64,000 bases of DNA from Salvator merianae (GCA_003586115.2 QVOM02000025.1:84518863-84582862), one strand, 5' to 3'. Shown: positions 32,419 through 43,318, counted from the first letter of the stretch. Translations and numbers: made by a program. The notes: generated by a model not told the origin, from the sequence alone.

Positions 32419-32622
32419 CCAGTCACACCTAAATTTTAATCCAGCCTCAGTCCACTTTTGGATTGAAAGAACACATCAGCAAAGTGACTAATCATTTTCT
32501 TTCCACATTATCTAAGTCAAAGGTGGATTTTCGAGGTTAGATAATATGGAAAGAAAACATCTTATTAATTCACTGATGCGATCTCTCAGTCTGAAAGTGG
32601 ATTAAAATTTAGGTGTGACTGG
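32419..32622. mobile_element. Foldback MITE, near full-length palindrome (204 bp)
   Basis: Starts CCAGTCACACCTAAATTTTA and ends with its reverse complement; pairing continues inward (AATCCA...TGGATT, ACATCAG...CTGATG) to TTCCACATTATCTAA...TTAGATAATATGGAA near the centre. Transcribed, it would fold into one long hairpin. A clear target duplication is not visible. Superfamily unassigned. Confidence 0.75.
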
Positions 32623-32987
32623 GATCTTACACTCCTACTCACTTCCAATTCTTGCTTTGCCACCTCTGTTGAGGTTTTTTACAGTCTTAGGCTTAAAGGC
32701 AGCACATAAACCGAAGGAAGGAAGAATAATATCACGAGAAAGAGAAGAGGGACACGTGACAATAGGGCATTTTCTGCACTGGCCTTATTGCAAATTATAT
32801 CTCAGATTAGGTGCCTGCCTTCCATGTGTTAGTGTAGACTACAGCAGGTCCTACGAGCATGCGAATGACAACTCCCTATTCTGGGTTATAACTTGGAATA
32901 AGGCCCAATGCAGAAAGGGACTAGTTTTGAACCAAAACAGGGAAGTTTGAATAGTTTCTTTATCTCCCTTTGAAATACATTTACTCT

Positions 32988-33345
32988 GGGTCTGTTCGCA
33001 CTTACAACAGTAGAACATTCTAATTAACAGGGTTGAGGCTGGCCACGATGGGGTACGGTGAGGAGTGCTCACATCTGTCAGCACTGGAACGCTTCATGAG
33101 CTGACCAGCAGGGGGAGCAGTGCAAATGGGAGTGCACTAGTTAGGTAACTGGGTTCAGACCCACAGGGACGTTTTTGGACATGTGCAAGCTTGTGCAAGC
33201 TTTGAGGCTATGGTATGGGTTGATCTGGATCACTGTCATTGGTGTAGACAGTGTTGATCCTGTCCACCCTTCCCGTGATGAGGATCAGTGGCTGTTTTCT
33301 GGACACACTAATCCTGATCTAAAGCAGGTAAGTGCAGAAAGGGCT
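32988..33345 (-). mobile_element. GGGCC-ended DNA element, group C (about 358 bp)
   Basis: GGGTCTGTTCGCACTTAC at the left and GTAAGTGCAGAAAGGGCT at the right. It shares GTAGAACATTCTAATTAAC and GCTGACCAGCAGGGGGAGCA with 13519-13984 and 19061-19603. The flanking triplets TCT and TAA differ. The right end is closer to the group D form (GCAGAAAGG), so this may be a hybrid or an intermediate. Confidence 0.55.
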
Positions 33346-33628
33346 TAAGAGCATTTGCTGAAAAAAAAACATGGAAACAGGAAAATTTGAAGCAACGGGT
33401 TCGAATGTATTTCTGAAACATGACTATCCACTCAGACACCCTCTCATAGCTGCTGTTCCATTGGTTCTTTTGCCTGAGTCGCCATGTTTAAGCACATCCC
33501 TTCCTCTTCTGAGTAGCCTCTTTTCTGGCGTTTAGTCAGAAATGAAGGGAAAGAGTCTCTTCTGGCTCCATCTTTTGTGATCGTTTCCTTGTTCCATAGT
33601 GGAATACTTCAGCAGGGCACCCACAACC

Positions 33629-33792
33629 CAGTGGTGGGCCGTGGTTTTAAGGGTGGGTGTTTGTAACTGGTGGGAAGCATGCAGTTGCTGTTTGTGGGGT
33701 CTCCGGGCCTCTGTACTGTCACCCCACAATCAGCAATCACATGTTTCCTGCCAGTTAAAAACACCCACCCTTGAAGCCATGGGCCGCCGCTG
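33629..33792 (+). mobile_element. Short hAT element, CAGTG-ended family (164 bp)
   Basis: Perfect 8-bp duplication CCACAACC (33621-33628, 33793-33800). Ends CAGTGGTGGGCC and GGGCCGCCGCTG. The interior has TTTTAAGGGTGGGTGTTTG on the left and the inverse near the right, with GGGGTCTCCGGGCCTCTGTAC in the middle. Non-autonomous. Confidence 0.85.
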
Positions 33793-33976
33793 CCACAACC
33801 TCTTTTCAGAATTTCACATTCTCAGAATTCCACACCACCATGGCCTGCACACACATTCTAAAGACATAAGCTCAATTCAGAACCAGACAGTTACCTAAAG
33901 TAGAAAATGCACATGGAAGAAATGGAGGGGATCTTGTTTTCCTTGCCTTAGCCACGCAACATTGAACTCTCCTCAC

Positions 33977-34367
33977 TAGAGATGTGCAAATTTGGTTTGT
34001 GTTCAACTGGCTCTAACTGAACTAAATGATATGATCAATTTCAAATCAAATTGAACCACCATCCTCCATTTGAAAGGGGATGCTTGGATTCAAACACAAC
34101 CAATGGTGTCCATTCAAATTGGGTTGGTCCAAGTGGTTCGATTTGAATCTTTCAAAATTTACCACCATCTGGCCCTTTAAATAGGATTTTTAAATGCATT
34201 TGAATGCACTGTTCTTTTTTTCTAACATTCAAACAGATCGTGAAATGTTTGAGGTTTGATGCAGAACTTGCCAAGCTTGTTTGACCTGGTTCTAGATCAA
34301 ACCAAAATCAATAAGGGTTGATTTGATTCAAACTGGACCTACAAATGTGAGTTCAAGCCCATATCTA
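33977..34367. mobile_element. AT-rich hAT-like element (391 bp), decayed
   Basis: Left end TAGAGATGTGCAAATTTGG; right end CAAGCCCATATCTA is a decayed GCACATCTCTA. Flanks CTCCTCAC and TTCTTCAC match at 6 of 8. The interior is rich in TTTGATTCAAA and GGTTTGTGTTC blocks in inverted arrangement. Confidence 0.55.
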
Positions 34368-34907
34368 TTCTTCACCCTTGTAATAAAAAGCAGGTACCAT
34401 AAAGTTCTCGGCACAGTCCTTTTTTTCCCCCTCTTGATTGTTCCTCTTCTCTTTTCATATCCATGCCTTTCATGCTTGATTTCATCCCCATCCCCCCAAA
34501 AGACAACAGCCCAGGCTCTAGGAGCTCTATTGAGAAAATTGCATTTTAGTTGAATGAGTGAATCATTCTTCTTTAAAACAGAGAGCAGCACTGCCTTGGG
34601 GAAGTATCTGTGAAAAGAGTTAGGGTTTTTAAATAAATGGACAATGCACATCCATTATTAACAGCAATAAGCACTTGCGCTTAAATGCAGGGTCCCTGGA
34701 GGACGTGCGTCAGGCACAAGCATAAAATTTAGATACAAAATAGCTCAAATTGCCTGTGCATAAGAACACCTTCCTGAGAAACCATTATTGCTCCTGTGTC
34801 TGGGAAGGTCTGAGGCTCACATACATTAAATCTTAGTATAAACTAATTTCAGTCTGTTTCCGTATTTTTCCGTTTCTGCAAACATCTATGTTGCAATATC
34901 CTTTCTT
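34368..34907. other. Unassigned stretch
   Basis: No recognised repeat or exon. 34640-34760 has a plain, possibly single-copy texture. Confidence 0.3.
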
Positions 34908-35027
34908 CATTTCCATTTCCATTTCCATTTCCATTTCCACTGCCACTACCACTACCACTGCCACTGCCACTGCCACTGCCACTACCATTACCATTTCCTT
35001 TTCCTTTTCCTTTTCCTTTTCCTCCCT
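34908..35027 (-). repeat. Compound hexanucleotide repeat
   Basis: CATTTC units, then CACTGC/CACTAC units, then CTTTTC units, about 120 bp in all. Gly-Ser/Gly-Asn and Met-Glu frames on the minus strand are artefacts of these repeats. Confidence 0.9.
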
Positions 35028-35170
35028 TCTTGCCAAAAGAGCTCATTAGAGAGTGAAAGTAAGTGCTGTGACAGTGCTTATTCCTGCTTTTGTACCACAG
35101 CCACCTGTGCAACTCATCTTAAGTCACATCCTGTGATGCAGGATTCTCAGACTTGTTTAATGAATCACAG

Positions 35171-35188
35171 ATGATGATGGTGATGATG

Positions 35189-35233
<45 letters not shown>

Positions 35234-35239
35234 GTAATA
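35171..35239 (+). repeat. GAT / AAT microsatellite
   Basis: Short GAT-type units followed by about 50 bp of ATA triplets. Confidence 0.93.
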
Positions 35240-35317
35240 CCCCACTTCTGGAACAAGTTTGTGCAGCCAGAAGCTATGGCAGGCATGCCCTCTGTCCATT
35301 TTGACTTGCCTAGTTGA

Positions 35318-35509
35318 CAGTGGTGACTCATAGCTTTAAAGGAAAGTGATTGGAGGTATGGGCCAGGCGATCACTGGCCATAGGGGCATGCACTTTCCTG
35401 CAGCAATCCAATGCAAGAGCCACCCAGGGGGCAGCATGTGTTTTTGCAGCTAGTGATCGTACAGCCCAGACCCGTGATCACCTGCCCTTAAAGTTGTGAG
35501 CCACCACGG
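35318..35509 (+). mobile_element. Short hAT element, CAGTG-ended family (192 bp)
   Basis: Ends CAGTGGTGACTC and GAGCCACCACGG. Flanks CTAGTTGA and CTGGTTGA agree at 7 of 8. It shares TTTTTGCAGCTAG and GGGGGCAGCATGT-like blocks with 43126-43318. Confidence 0.78.
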
Positions 35510-35618
35510 CTGGTTGATCCAGCCTTGCCATGGAAGGAGCAGCTGTCAGGTGGCAGGTAACTGTTATAAATACTCCAGCTCAAGGCTAAGTGTTGGGAAA
35601 GTACAGTTTACTCAGGGA

Positions 35619-36466
35619 TAGGGGTGTGCACGAAGCTTCGTGGCATTCGATTTTCGATCGAATTTCGTGATTCCGTGCCCTTCGCATCGAATGTGAAGGG
35701 CACCAGAAATCACGAATGCGAATTGCGAAGGTCCCTCAATTTTTCGAAGTATTTCGGGACCTTCGCAATTTGCCAAAGTCTCACCTCTCTAGGCTGTCAG
35801 CGCTGGCGCTGACAGCCTAGGGTGAATCAGCCAGCCAGCAGCGAGTGGAAGTGCAGAAAATTCAACGGAAGGGAGGGATTCCCTTCCCGTTGATTTTCCT
35901 TCTCTTCCCCTCACTGACTCACCCCCCCTAGGCTGTCAGCGCGAGCGCTGGCAGCCTAGGGTGAATGAGGCAGCCAGCAGCCATCGGAAACAGAGTAATC
36001 AAGGCGAACGGAAGACCTTTTCGCCTTGATTTATCTGCTTCCGATGGCGCTCGCCTCTCTCTCATCCCCCCCCCAATCTGTCATCAGACTGAGAGACTGC
36101 GGCGGGAGTGAGAGAGCGCGCTGCGCCATCGGAAGCAGATAAATCAAGGCGAAGGGAAGACCTTTTTGCCTTGATTTCTCTGCTTCCGATGGCGCTCGCC
36201 TCTCTCTCATCCCCCCCCAGTCTGTCATTACACTGACAGACTGGGGGGGGGGGAATGAGAGAGAGGCGAGCGCCATCCGAAGCAGAGAAATTAAGGCAAA
36301 GCTCTTCCCTTCGCCTTGATTTTTCTGCTTCCGTTCGTGGCGAAGATTTTTGCCGCAAAAACGAAGGGCTTCATTTTCGTGCGTATTTTTTCGCACGAAA
36401 ACGAAGCCTAGGAGCTTCGCAGTCCTGCGAAGCGAAAAGGGAAAAGTGCCTTCGTGCACATCCCTA
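35619..36466 (+). mobile_element. GC-rich hairpin-chain hAT element, copy 3 (848 bp)
   Basis: Perfect 8-bp duplication CTCAGGGA (35611-35618, 36467-36474). Ends TAGGGGTGTGCACGAAG and GTGCACATCCCTA. Same order of stems as copies 1 and 2 with the 146-bp unit starting near 35982, 36127 and a variant at 36274. It differs from copy 1 by scattered changes, several of them CG to TG/CA (for example AATGTGAAGG for AATGCGAAGG). Confidence 0.9.
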
Positions 36467-36474
36467 CTCAGGGA

Positions 36475-37507
36475 TGTTTTGAGAAGGTGTTATCAGGCTG
36501 GGACTGATGGAGTGAGAAGCAAGAGTACATGGGACAACATATAACCTTCTCTTTTCAGTTACAAAGTATGGTCTCATTGTTTCACCAATCCATTACTTTC
36601 AGAATAAAGAACTCTGTATGTTACAATGCTCAGGACTCTGCATTCCTTGGGGGAGAGGTTGGTGGTCTTGCTCTGCTTTCCAGACCACTTTTTTATAGTT
36701 TAACCACTACCGAATTGTGTAATTGAGGTTTCAAAGTGCTCAAAGCAGCCCCTCAGCACTATCAGATTGCCTGCATTTTGTGCAAGCTAGGAGATATATG
36801 CCTCAGATATGCAGATCATACCAAACTCATGACAGAAAGTCAAAAAAAAAAATAAGCCTCTTGAAGAGGGTGAAAGAGGAGAGCATGAAAACTGGTTTGA
36901 AGTGCAACATTAAAAAAAATACCAGTGATGGCTTTCAGGTCCAGCATTGCAGTTGCCAATACTTGTTCTTTACTTTATTCCCAAGTTGCCACAGTGTTCA
37001 TTTTGTGTATAACAGTCTTAGGTTGGCATTGTCTAATGCAGCATCCACACCTATGGCAGTGGGCACTCTGAACAAGACCCAGTTGAAACATCAGAGGTGT
37101 CTACTACTGTAGAACATCCCAACATCCCTCCACAACATCCTTCCTCTAAAGGCACCCAACATCTGGAGGCACTCTTACCACTGCCATGTAGCCTCTCTAT
37201 GACAGTGAGAGCAACCTCCAGGCCTGTTTCAAGCTGATGTGATGCCAGCTAAGGTCCACTTCCAGGGCCTCTTCTAGCAGGATGGAGGCTCTTGGTCTTT
37301 AAAACTGGCAATGGAAGTCCTTCAGCTTTGAAGCTCCCTGTGGGCAGGAGCAAGCATATCCATCTCAGTGGCTCCAGTGCTACTGAGGCTGAATGCAGAC
37401 TAAGTGATTGTCTTTTCTTTCCCTACTCAAATCTATTGAAGAAGACCTTCTTTGAATCCCATCTCTGGTAGAAGCATAAGGGGTTATGATAATCATTAAT
37501 GCTGATC
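36475..37507. other. Unassigned stretch
   Basis: About 1 kb with no recognised family. A 129-codon frame at 36723-37112 has no domain and includes a poly-Lys run from an A-tract; not called. Confidence 0.3.
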
Positions 37508-37862
37508 AGATTTTATTTATTTATTTATTTATTTATTTATTTGCATTTTTATCCCGCCCTGTACCTGAAGGTTTCAGGGCAGGTTACATTTTTATTTATT
37601 TTTTTTAAACAGAATGTAAAAGGCATGCAATAAAGCAGTAGCCTAAAAGCAGGTAGGGAAAACTGTATCTTTAGCTAAAGACAAGGGTAGATAGATGCGT
37701 CTTTACTGCTCTCCTAAAGATATAAAGTGAAGAAGCTTGATGCACCTCAGGAGGAAGAGTTTTCCACAGACTAGGGGCCACCACTGAAAAGGCCCTATCC
37801 CAGGTGTCCACCTCTTTAGCTATTGAAGGTGGTGGTACAACCAGGACCGCTTAATAGTGATT
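37508..37862 (-). mobile_element. CR1/L2-like LINE 3' end, antisense
   Basis: Starts with a TTTA tract (37511-37541) and ATTTTTATCCCGCCC. Further on come CAGACTAGGGGCCACCACTG and AAAAGGCCCTATCCCAGG, a recognisable squamate LINE 3' region. The AT tail lies at the left, so it reads on the minus strand. About 350 bp. Confidence 0.72.
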
Positions 37863-38914
37863 TAAGAGGAATAGGTTTGATCTGGCTTTTCGTAGCAGAT
37901 GGACTTGATAAAATACTTTTAACAAATTGGCTTGTTTGCTTCTCCCAGTTCTTTCTTTGCTGTATTGACATGGGGGCACTGATATGTATATTTAATGTAG
38001 GCAATATAGACAATGCTTTGACTTGAACCTTTAGACTTTGTTTAGCCCAAGAATCATGTATCATTTTGCTATTCTACTAAAATGCTAGAAATGAAAATGG
38101 ACTGTTTCATCTTCAGTAATGGAAAGGTTTGTTTCCACACACATGAAGCTTTTTCCACTTATCCTAAGAAATGGGAAATTCTCTTTACTTGGCGTTCTTT
38201 GTTATGCACAATAGCTTTCTTCATATAAGGTGGCTTTATAGGCCTTTCTAAATTCCTGAGTTACTTTTTCTTTCTTTCTTTCTTTTTAAGTAGGTTTTTT
38301 AAAGCAGATTTGCCTAAGTAACTTCTACCGTCCCCATGTAGATCAATGCAGGATGACATTAATCTTTCAGTATGATATCTCTATTTTCTCTTTATTAGCC
38401 AATTTCAGTGGAAATTGCAGCTATGGGAATTTGCAAACATTGCCATTTTGTATTGAAATCTTTTTTCAGCTTTATAGCTTCTAACCCCACCCCTATTTCC
38501 CACCCAGGCCCTGCCTGATTGTCATTATTTCAGCAAGAAAGGAAGCAAAAACAATCAAAGCATGCCGGTGGAAGTCCTTTTTAAAAACAAACAAACATAA
38601 AACTATAAAAGTTTACAGTACCAAATGTTTCATGAAGGTAGAAATCTTTATGCTGACCATCGCTCCTTGCTTCTTTCCTTCCTGTCAAATAAAAAGCAGG
38701 ATATATTTCCCTTTTGGTATTTTGTTCATCTGTGTCTGGATAGACAATATCATCACCATCATTTTATCTGTGCTGAGAAATAGGACAGAAGACCAAAGTG
38801 GTGAGAACCTTTGAATGTCTTCCTATTTTAGGGAAATACACTATTCTGTAATAACTGTCAGAAAATAACTCCAGAGAAAGATCAATACAGACACAGAAGT
38901 CTTCCACTCCTAGG
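37863..38914. other. Unassigned stretch
   Basis: Nothing recognised over about 1 kb apart from a short TTTC run near 38268-38286. Confidence 0.3.
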
Positions 38915-39286
38915 CAGGAATGTGCAAATTCTTATTTGCATTTGAAAATTCATATGAAATTTCATTTTTTGCAAATTTTCACGCTGAAACAAAAATGACT
39001 TTTTTCACATTAACAATTTTCAATTGACAATGAAAAAGCCTATTTCTTTTGTGAAAATGAAATTTGTCAAATTTTCACTTTTTTTTTTTTTTTGCATTTT
39101 TCACTGTGTTTAAACAATGAAAACGGCATTTTCAATGGCATTTTCAGTGGGAAAACATTGTGAAAAATGAGAAAACAAATGTGAAAAAAATGCATTTTTT
39201 GACAATGAAATTCGCTGATGAAGCAAAAATGAAGATTTTTGTTAAAAAACGAATCCAAAATGTTTTCTTCTTTGTGCACATCCCTA
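38915..39286. mobile_element. AT-rich hAT-like element (372 bp)
   Basis: Ends CAGGAATGTGCAAATTC and TTTGTGCACATCCCTA. Flanks CTCCTAGG and CTCCTGGG match at 7 of 8. The interior is almost entirely alternating GAAAAT/ATTTTC blocks and could form many short hairpins, an AT-rich counterpart of the GC-rich chain family. Confidence 0.75.
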
Positions 39287-39543
39287 CTCCTGGGAGCAGG
39301 ACATCAGGCTTGTGCATCCCAGTCCATGCTAACTTTGAGGTTGGAGTACAAACGTTTCTAGAGCTCCACATGGTCAAGTTGGACCATGCTAGTTACTACC
39401 TGGGAATGCAGAATTCACTTGCCAGAGACTCACAAGGGGCACTCCAACATAAGACCATTTTAAAGTGATCTCCCGAATGTTCCTGTTCCATAGGCTACAG
39501 TTGTCCACCATGCAGATGACTAGAGCAACCTAGGTGGCATACA

Positions 39544-39775
39544 GGGCCTTTTCACACTTGCAGCATTCATGCTGGGAAGAAGTTGTGAACACTGCCTAAT
39601 GGGAACAGTCCAGCTGCTCCCTGCACAACTGTGGAGCACAATGTTGTGCTCCACAGCTAGTAGCAATCTAGAGTGGCTGTAACTGCTCCCAATCCCTAGG
39701 GCCTCTGTGAAATTTGGAAGTACTTCTCTAAGTAAGCATGCAGATGCTCACTAGAAGGTAAGTGCAAACAGGCCC
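39544..39775 (-). mobile_element. GGGCC-ended DNA element, group A, short (232 bp)
   Basis: GGGCCTTTTCACACTTGC and GTAAGTGCAAACAGGCCC. Flanks ACA and ATA agree at two of three. The middle has GCACAATGTTGTGC, a perfect dyad inside CTGTGGAGCACAA...CTCCACAG. Reversed and internally deleted relative to 41448-41885. Confidence 0.7.
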
Positions 39776-40412
39776 ATAAAGGCCAGCATCATTTTCCTGG
39801 CCTCTGGAAACAGAAGTGGTCCATTTGCATCTAGAAAAATCCAACCAGCATGAAACTTTGGAGGCTGGGGAATATTCATTTGCCAAATCCCAAAGAAGGA
39901 TGGGATGGGACTGCAGTCATATGGATGGTCCCTGTTGTGTGCTGCCTAGTACACTCTGTTCTTAGACCAGATGAGTGATCTGGGCCAAGAATGGCCTCCA
40001 TATTGAATCCCAAAGTGTGTGATGTAGAAACTCCCAAAGTTTGCAACCAGGGTCATTACATGAAGTGCCAGAAACCACCCTGGAAGCAGGCCATTATTTT
40101 TGTACAGCTGGACAATGGTGGTGGGTACTGCAAATGAAGTTAGATTTCTCCAGCACCCACCTGGCCTGCACATGGCAGCACAGGAGCAAATCCAGCATCT
40201 ATTCCCATTTGCTTTCCCATTTTTCTCCACTTTGCAAAAGTAGTATTTACAGGAGCGGATTCTGCCCCTGGATATGAGCTGGGTCCTGGATGAGTGAGTG
40301 GGACAATGCACTCCCAACATGTAGTGACATGTAGTCACCCCAGTCACAGCCTTCTTTTCTCATGGCTCAAAGTTGTTGTGCGGTTAGAAAGAAGATCTTC
40401 TTTAAAATTTCT
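39776..40412. other. Unassigned stretch
   Basis: Some group D-like words but no bounded element. Opposing frames of 78-133 codons lack any domain. Confidence 0.3.
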
Positions 40413-40588
40413 CAGTGGCGGCCCGTTATTTTAAAAGCAGGTGTTTGGAACCCACAGGAAGGGGGCAATCACTGTTCGCGGGGTCTCCAGACCTCTGTAC
40501 TGTCACAGCTACAACAGTATGGAGGCCCCGAGGCCCCACAAACCTGTGGGTTCCTAACACCTGCCCTTAAAGCAATGGGCTGCCAGTG
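40413..40588 (+). mobile_element. Short hAT element, CAGTG-ended family (176 bp)
   Basis: Ends CAGTGGCGGCCCGTT and GGGCTGCCAGTG. Flanks AAATTTCT and CCATTTCT match at 6 of 8. The middle has GGGGTCTCCAGACCTCTGTAC, shared with 33629-33792, and GAGGCCCCGAGGCCCC. Confidence 0.75.
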
Positions 40589-41070
40589 CCATTTCTCATT
40601 TTTGCTTATGTGTCTTCTACATTGTATACATGGCATCAGAAGTCGGGATATTGACGAATAGCAGAAATCCTGGCCTTTTCAGCAAACTGGAAACAGTGCA
40701 CATTACCAGATGGCTTTGCTAATTGAATGTGTCCACTTTCAGATTACAGGATGTTGCCTGGAAATGGATGGAAAGGAAAATGTAATGACAGAGAGGGAGA
40801 CAGACGGACAGAGGAAGGTTGATTAAACCACATCAGTATGGGTGAAAAATCAGGCATTTTGTGGATGGTGGAGATGTTTTTTATCCTACTTGTTTCTAAT
40901 CCCTGTAGCCAAACCATATATAGTATTGGGTTTATTTCTGAAGGATTCCCCCCCCCCCCCGCAAAGGCAGTGTCCTAAAATCATAAAATTGTACTATGTA
41001 ATTTTTTATCATTATCTTTATTTTTTTCTTTTTTGAACTGCATACGCAAAAAAGTGTGGTTACCCTTTCA
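40589..41070. other. Unassigned stretch
   Basis: Only a poly-C run (40950-40960) and a T-rich tract near 41005-41035 are notable. Confidence 0.3.
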
Positions 41071-41320
41071 TAAGAACATAAGAGGACCCCTGCTGGATCA
41101 GACCATGGCTCATCTATTCCACCATCCTGTTTCACACAAAGGCCCACCATTTGCCTCTGGGCATTCTTACGCAGAAGACAAAGATAAAACCCTCACCTCC
41201 TCTCAGATCCCTGCAAATGGCCTTGAAAGGCTAATCAATTCTAACAGCCATTCAGGGTGATTGCTGTCACCACCTCTTCCAGTAGTAAATTCCATAGACC
41301 CTCTAGGTGAAAAAATACTT
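41071..41320 (-). mobile_element. CR1-like LINE 3' end, antisense
   Basis: CATAAGAACATAAGAGGACC at the left, then CACCATCCTGTTTCACAC, TTGCCTCTGGGCATTC, and further inside GTCACCACCTCTTCCAG and AATTCCATAGACC, the known continuation of this LINE in squamates. Extends further upstream in the element's sense than the copy at 25262. Confidence 0.75.
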
Positions 41321-41447
41321 TCACTTCAGTACAAATAAGGGGAGGAATAGATTTATTGATAAACATGTGCATTGAAAACAGACAAGTCTTTGCTTAAAGT
41401 TGTGAATGTTATTCCTCTGTGATCAAAGAACAAATGAAAGAAACATA

Positions 41448-41885
41448 GAGCCCGTTCACACTTTTCACTAGAGAGCATGCAGATTCTCACTAGTGAAATG
41501 CTTCCACACTTTGAGGAGACCCTCACAATTAGGAGCAGGCTACAGCCACTCCCAGTTGCTACTAGCTGTGGAGCACCAAATTGTGCTCCACAGCTCCTGG
41601 TACACAGTTTTCCCTACTTCTTCTGGGTGTGAATGCTGTGCTGTGTGGTGTGGTACAGTTGTGACTGCACAGTTGTACCACATCCCTAGTTGCCAAGGCA
41701 GTGACCAGATGTTTCCCCAGCTGCTGTCATGGTGCAGGCAGCCAGCATTTGCACTGCAAGTGGTGGAAACCCGTTGCTGGGATGTTCCAATCTTTACAGT
41801 GAAAATGGCTGCCACACTGTGAGGTTTGTTCTGTCTTAGAATGTTCATTTGCAGACGTTCCAAGATGGAATATGCAGAAAGGCCC
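41448..41885 (+). mobile_element. GGGCC-ended DNA element, group A, best full copy (438 bp)
   Basis: GAGCCCGTTCACACTTTTC and ATGCAGAAAGGCCC, with ATA on both sides (41445-41447, 41886-41888). Landmarks in order: CACTAGAGAGCATGC/CACTAGTGAAATGC dyad, CTAGCTGTGGAGCACCAAAT...GTGCTCCACAGCT dyad, TGGGTGTGAATGCT, GTTGCCAAGGCAGTGACC, TGCTGTCATGGTGCAGG, then GAATGTTCATTTGCAGACG near the right. Confidence 0.75.
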
Positions 41886-41888
41886 ATA

Positions 41889-42410
41889 GGCCCTTTCTGC
41901 ACTCACCTCCATTCCAGGCCTGGAGCTGAGAGTGTGATCACACGCAGCAGTTTGGGCATAAAAGGTTATTTTGCATTTTGTACTTGGCATTCTGAGAGTG
42001 CCCCAAGGCACCTGTGTGATCACACCCTAAGGGGTCTGATTTCTGCATGTTTGCATAGAACAAGTGTCACCCCCGGAATGCTCTATTCTCATAAGATGAA
42101 TGGAGCATAGAGTGGGATAGGGTGCCCCACATGCCACCTTATCCCACTGTATCAGTAGATCCCAACATTGAGATCTACTGGTAAACCAGTGGGTCCTTTT
42201 TGGCAGCACTTTAGGAAGTATCATTGCAAGTGGCACACTGCCAAAAGGGGCCTTCCTGGAAACTTCAATGGCTGGGAACAAAAGTTCCCAGTTTTCAGAG
42301 GTTGCAGTGCCAGTTCCTAGGATTGGCCCAGCCTTTGAAGACAGTGGCCAGGGTTGGGATGGGATAGGCCATATCAATGCAGATGGCCCTGTTCCACTGT
42401 AATGGCGGTA
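41889..42410. mobile_element. GGCCCTTTCTGCACT-type element, group D, right end unclear
   Basis: Begins GGCCCTTTCTGCACTCACC three bases after the group A element and shares its ATA flank. The interior has GTGTGATCACAC, GATCTACTGGTAAACCAG and GGCCATATCAATGCAGATGG. No matching right end is visible; the limit given is where the group D vocabulary fades. Confidence 0.4.
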
Positions 42411-42496
42411 ACCCAGCCTACCTTCTTGCCCTGCCCTGGGATAATACAGAATAGAAATTATTGTGAAAACAAGCTTAGAAAATATAGTGGTGTAAA

Positions 42497-42560
42497 AGAA
42501 GGGGAAGGGAGAGGAGGAGGGGGAGGAGAAAGAGGAGGAGGAGAAGGAGAAGCAGAAGCA
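42497..42560 (+). repeat. GGA-rich low-complexity tract
   Basis: Purine-only run of GGAGGA/GAAGGA units, about 65 bp. Confidence 0.8.
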
Positions 42561-43125
42561 GAATAATTACAGGCTTGGAAAATGAGAAAAGGAATGCTTC
42601 AGCTTCTCTCCTACTGCCACCAAGCACTTTCCAGCTTCATCCTCAGGATTTTCAGAGCGTGTTCATAGCCTTTATTTTCTTACCTTCAAGCATTTTAGAT
42701 TGTATTTATGTTTAGGCTTTACTGAAACATTTCTCTGCTCCCTGAGGCTCCTTCTGCACTCTGTTTCTGGATAGGGTCCAATTGCAAAGGAACTTTCATC
42801 TTTCCCATCTCCTTCAACCAGGGTACCAAGGACCTTTGAATTGCCTTCCATTGACAGGTTGTTGCTTCCCACTGTTCATCTTTTGTCATGCCCAAGGCTC
42901 AGACTCCTGTGCCATTGTCTCTTGTACTGTCATACTTCATTCACAGAAGGCATCAAAGTGCAGTGTCTGCATTTCCCTGCAATGATACAAACACAGTCTA
43001 GTTGCACAAATCATGGCAACTGGCAGCTGGTTTATATTCTTCCTGCACATATACAGCTCAGGAATGTAAATATGCTTGCAATATTTACTCTTATGTGGGG
43101 CAGGGCCTTAAGGTCCTCTGCTAAA
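42561..43125. other. Unassigned stretch
   Basis: No recognised repeat. Opposite frames at 42672-43173 have no domain. Confidence 0.3.
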
Positions 43126-43318
43126 CAGTCACAGCTTGTTGCTTTAAGTGTGGGTGTTCACATGTCACTGTAAGGGGAGATCATTGGCTGCAGCATCTGC
43201 ATTTCACTGCAGCAGGCCACTGCAAGACCGACCCAGGGAGGGACATGTTTTTGCAGCTAGCAATCTCCCCTTCCAGTGGTATGCGAACTCCCGCACTTAA
43301 AGCAATAAGCCGTCACTG
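43126..43318 (+). mobile_element. Short hAT element, CAGTG-ended family (193 bp)
   Basis: Ends CAGTCACAGCTTGTTGC and GCAATAAGCCGTCACTG. Flanks CTGCTAAA and CTTCTAAA match at 7 of 8. TTTAAGTGTGGGTGTTC and GAACTCCCGCACTTAAA pair with each other. The middle repeats the TTTTTGCAGCTAG block of 35318-35509. Confidence 0.78.

Noticed and set aside
34833..35112. Gly-Ser-repeat protein on the minus strand
   Set aside because: Translation of the compound hexanucleotide repeat.
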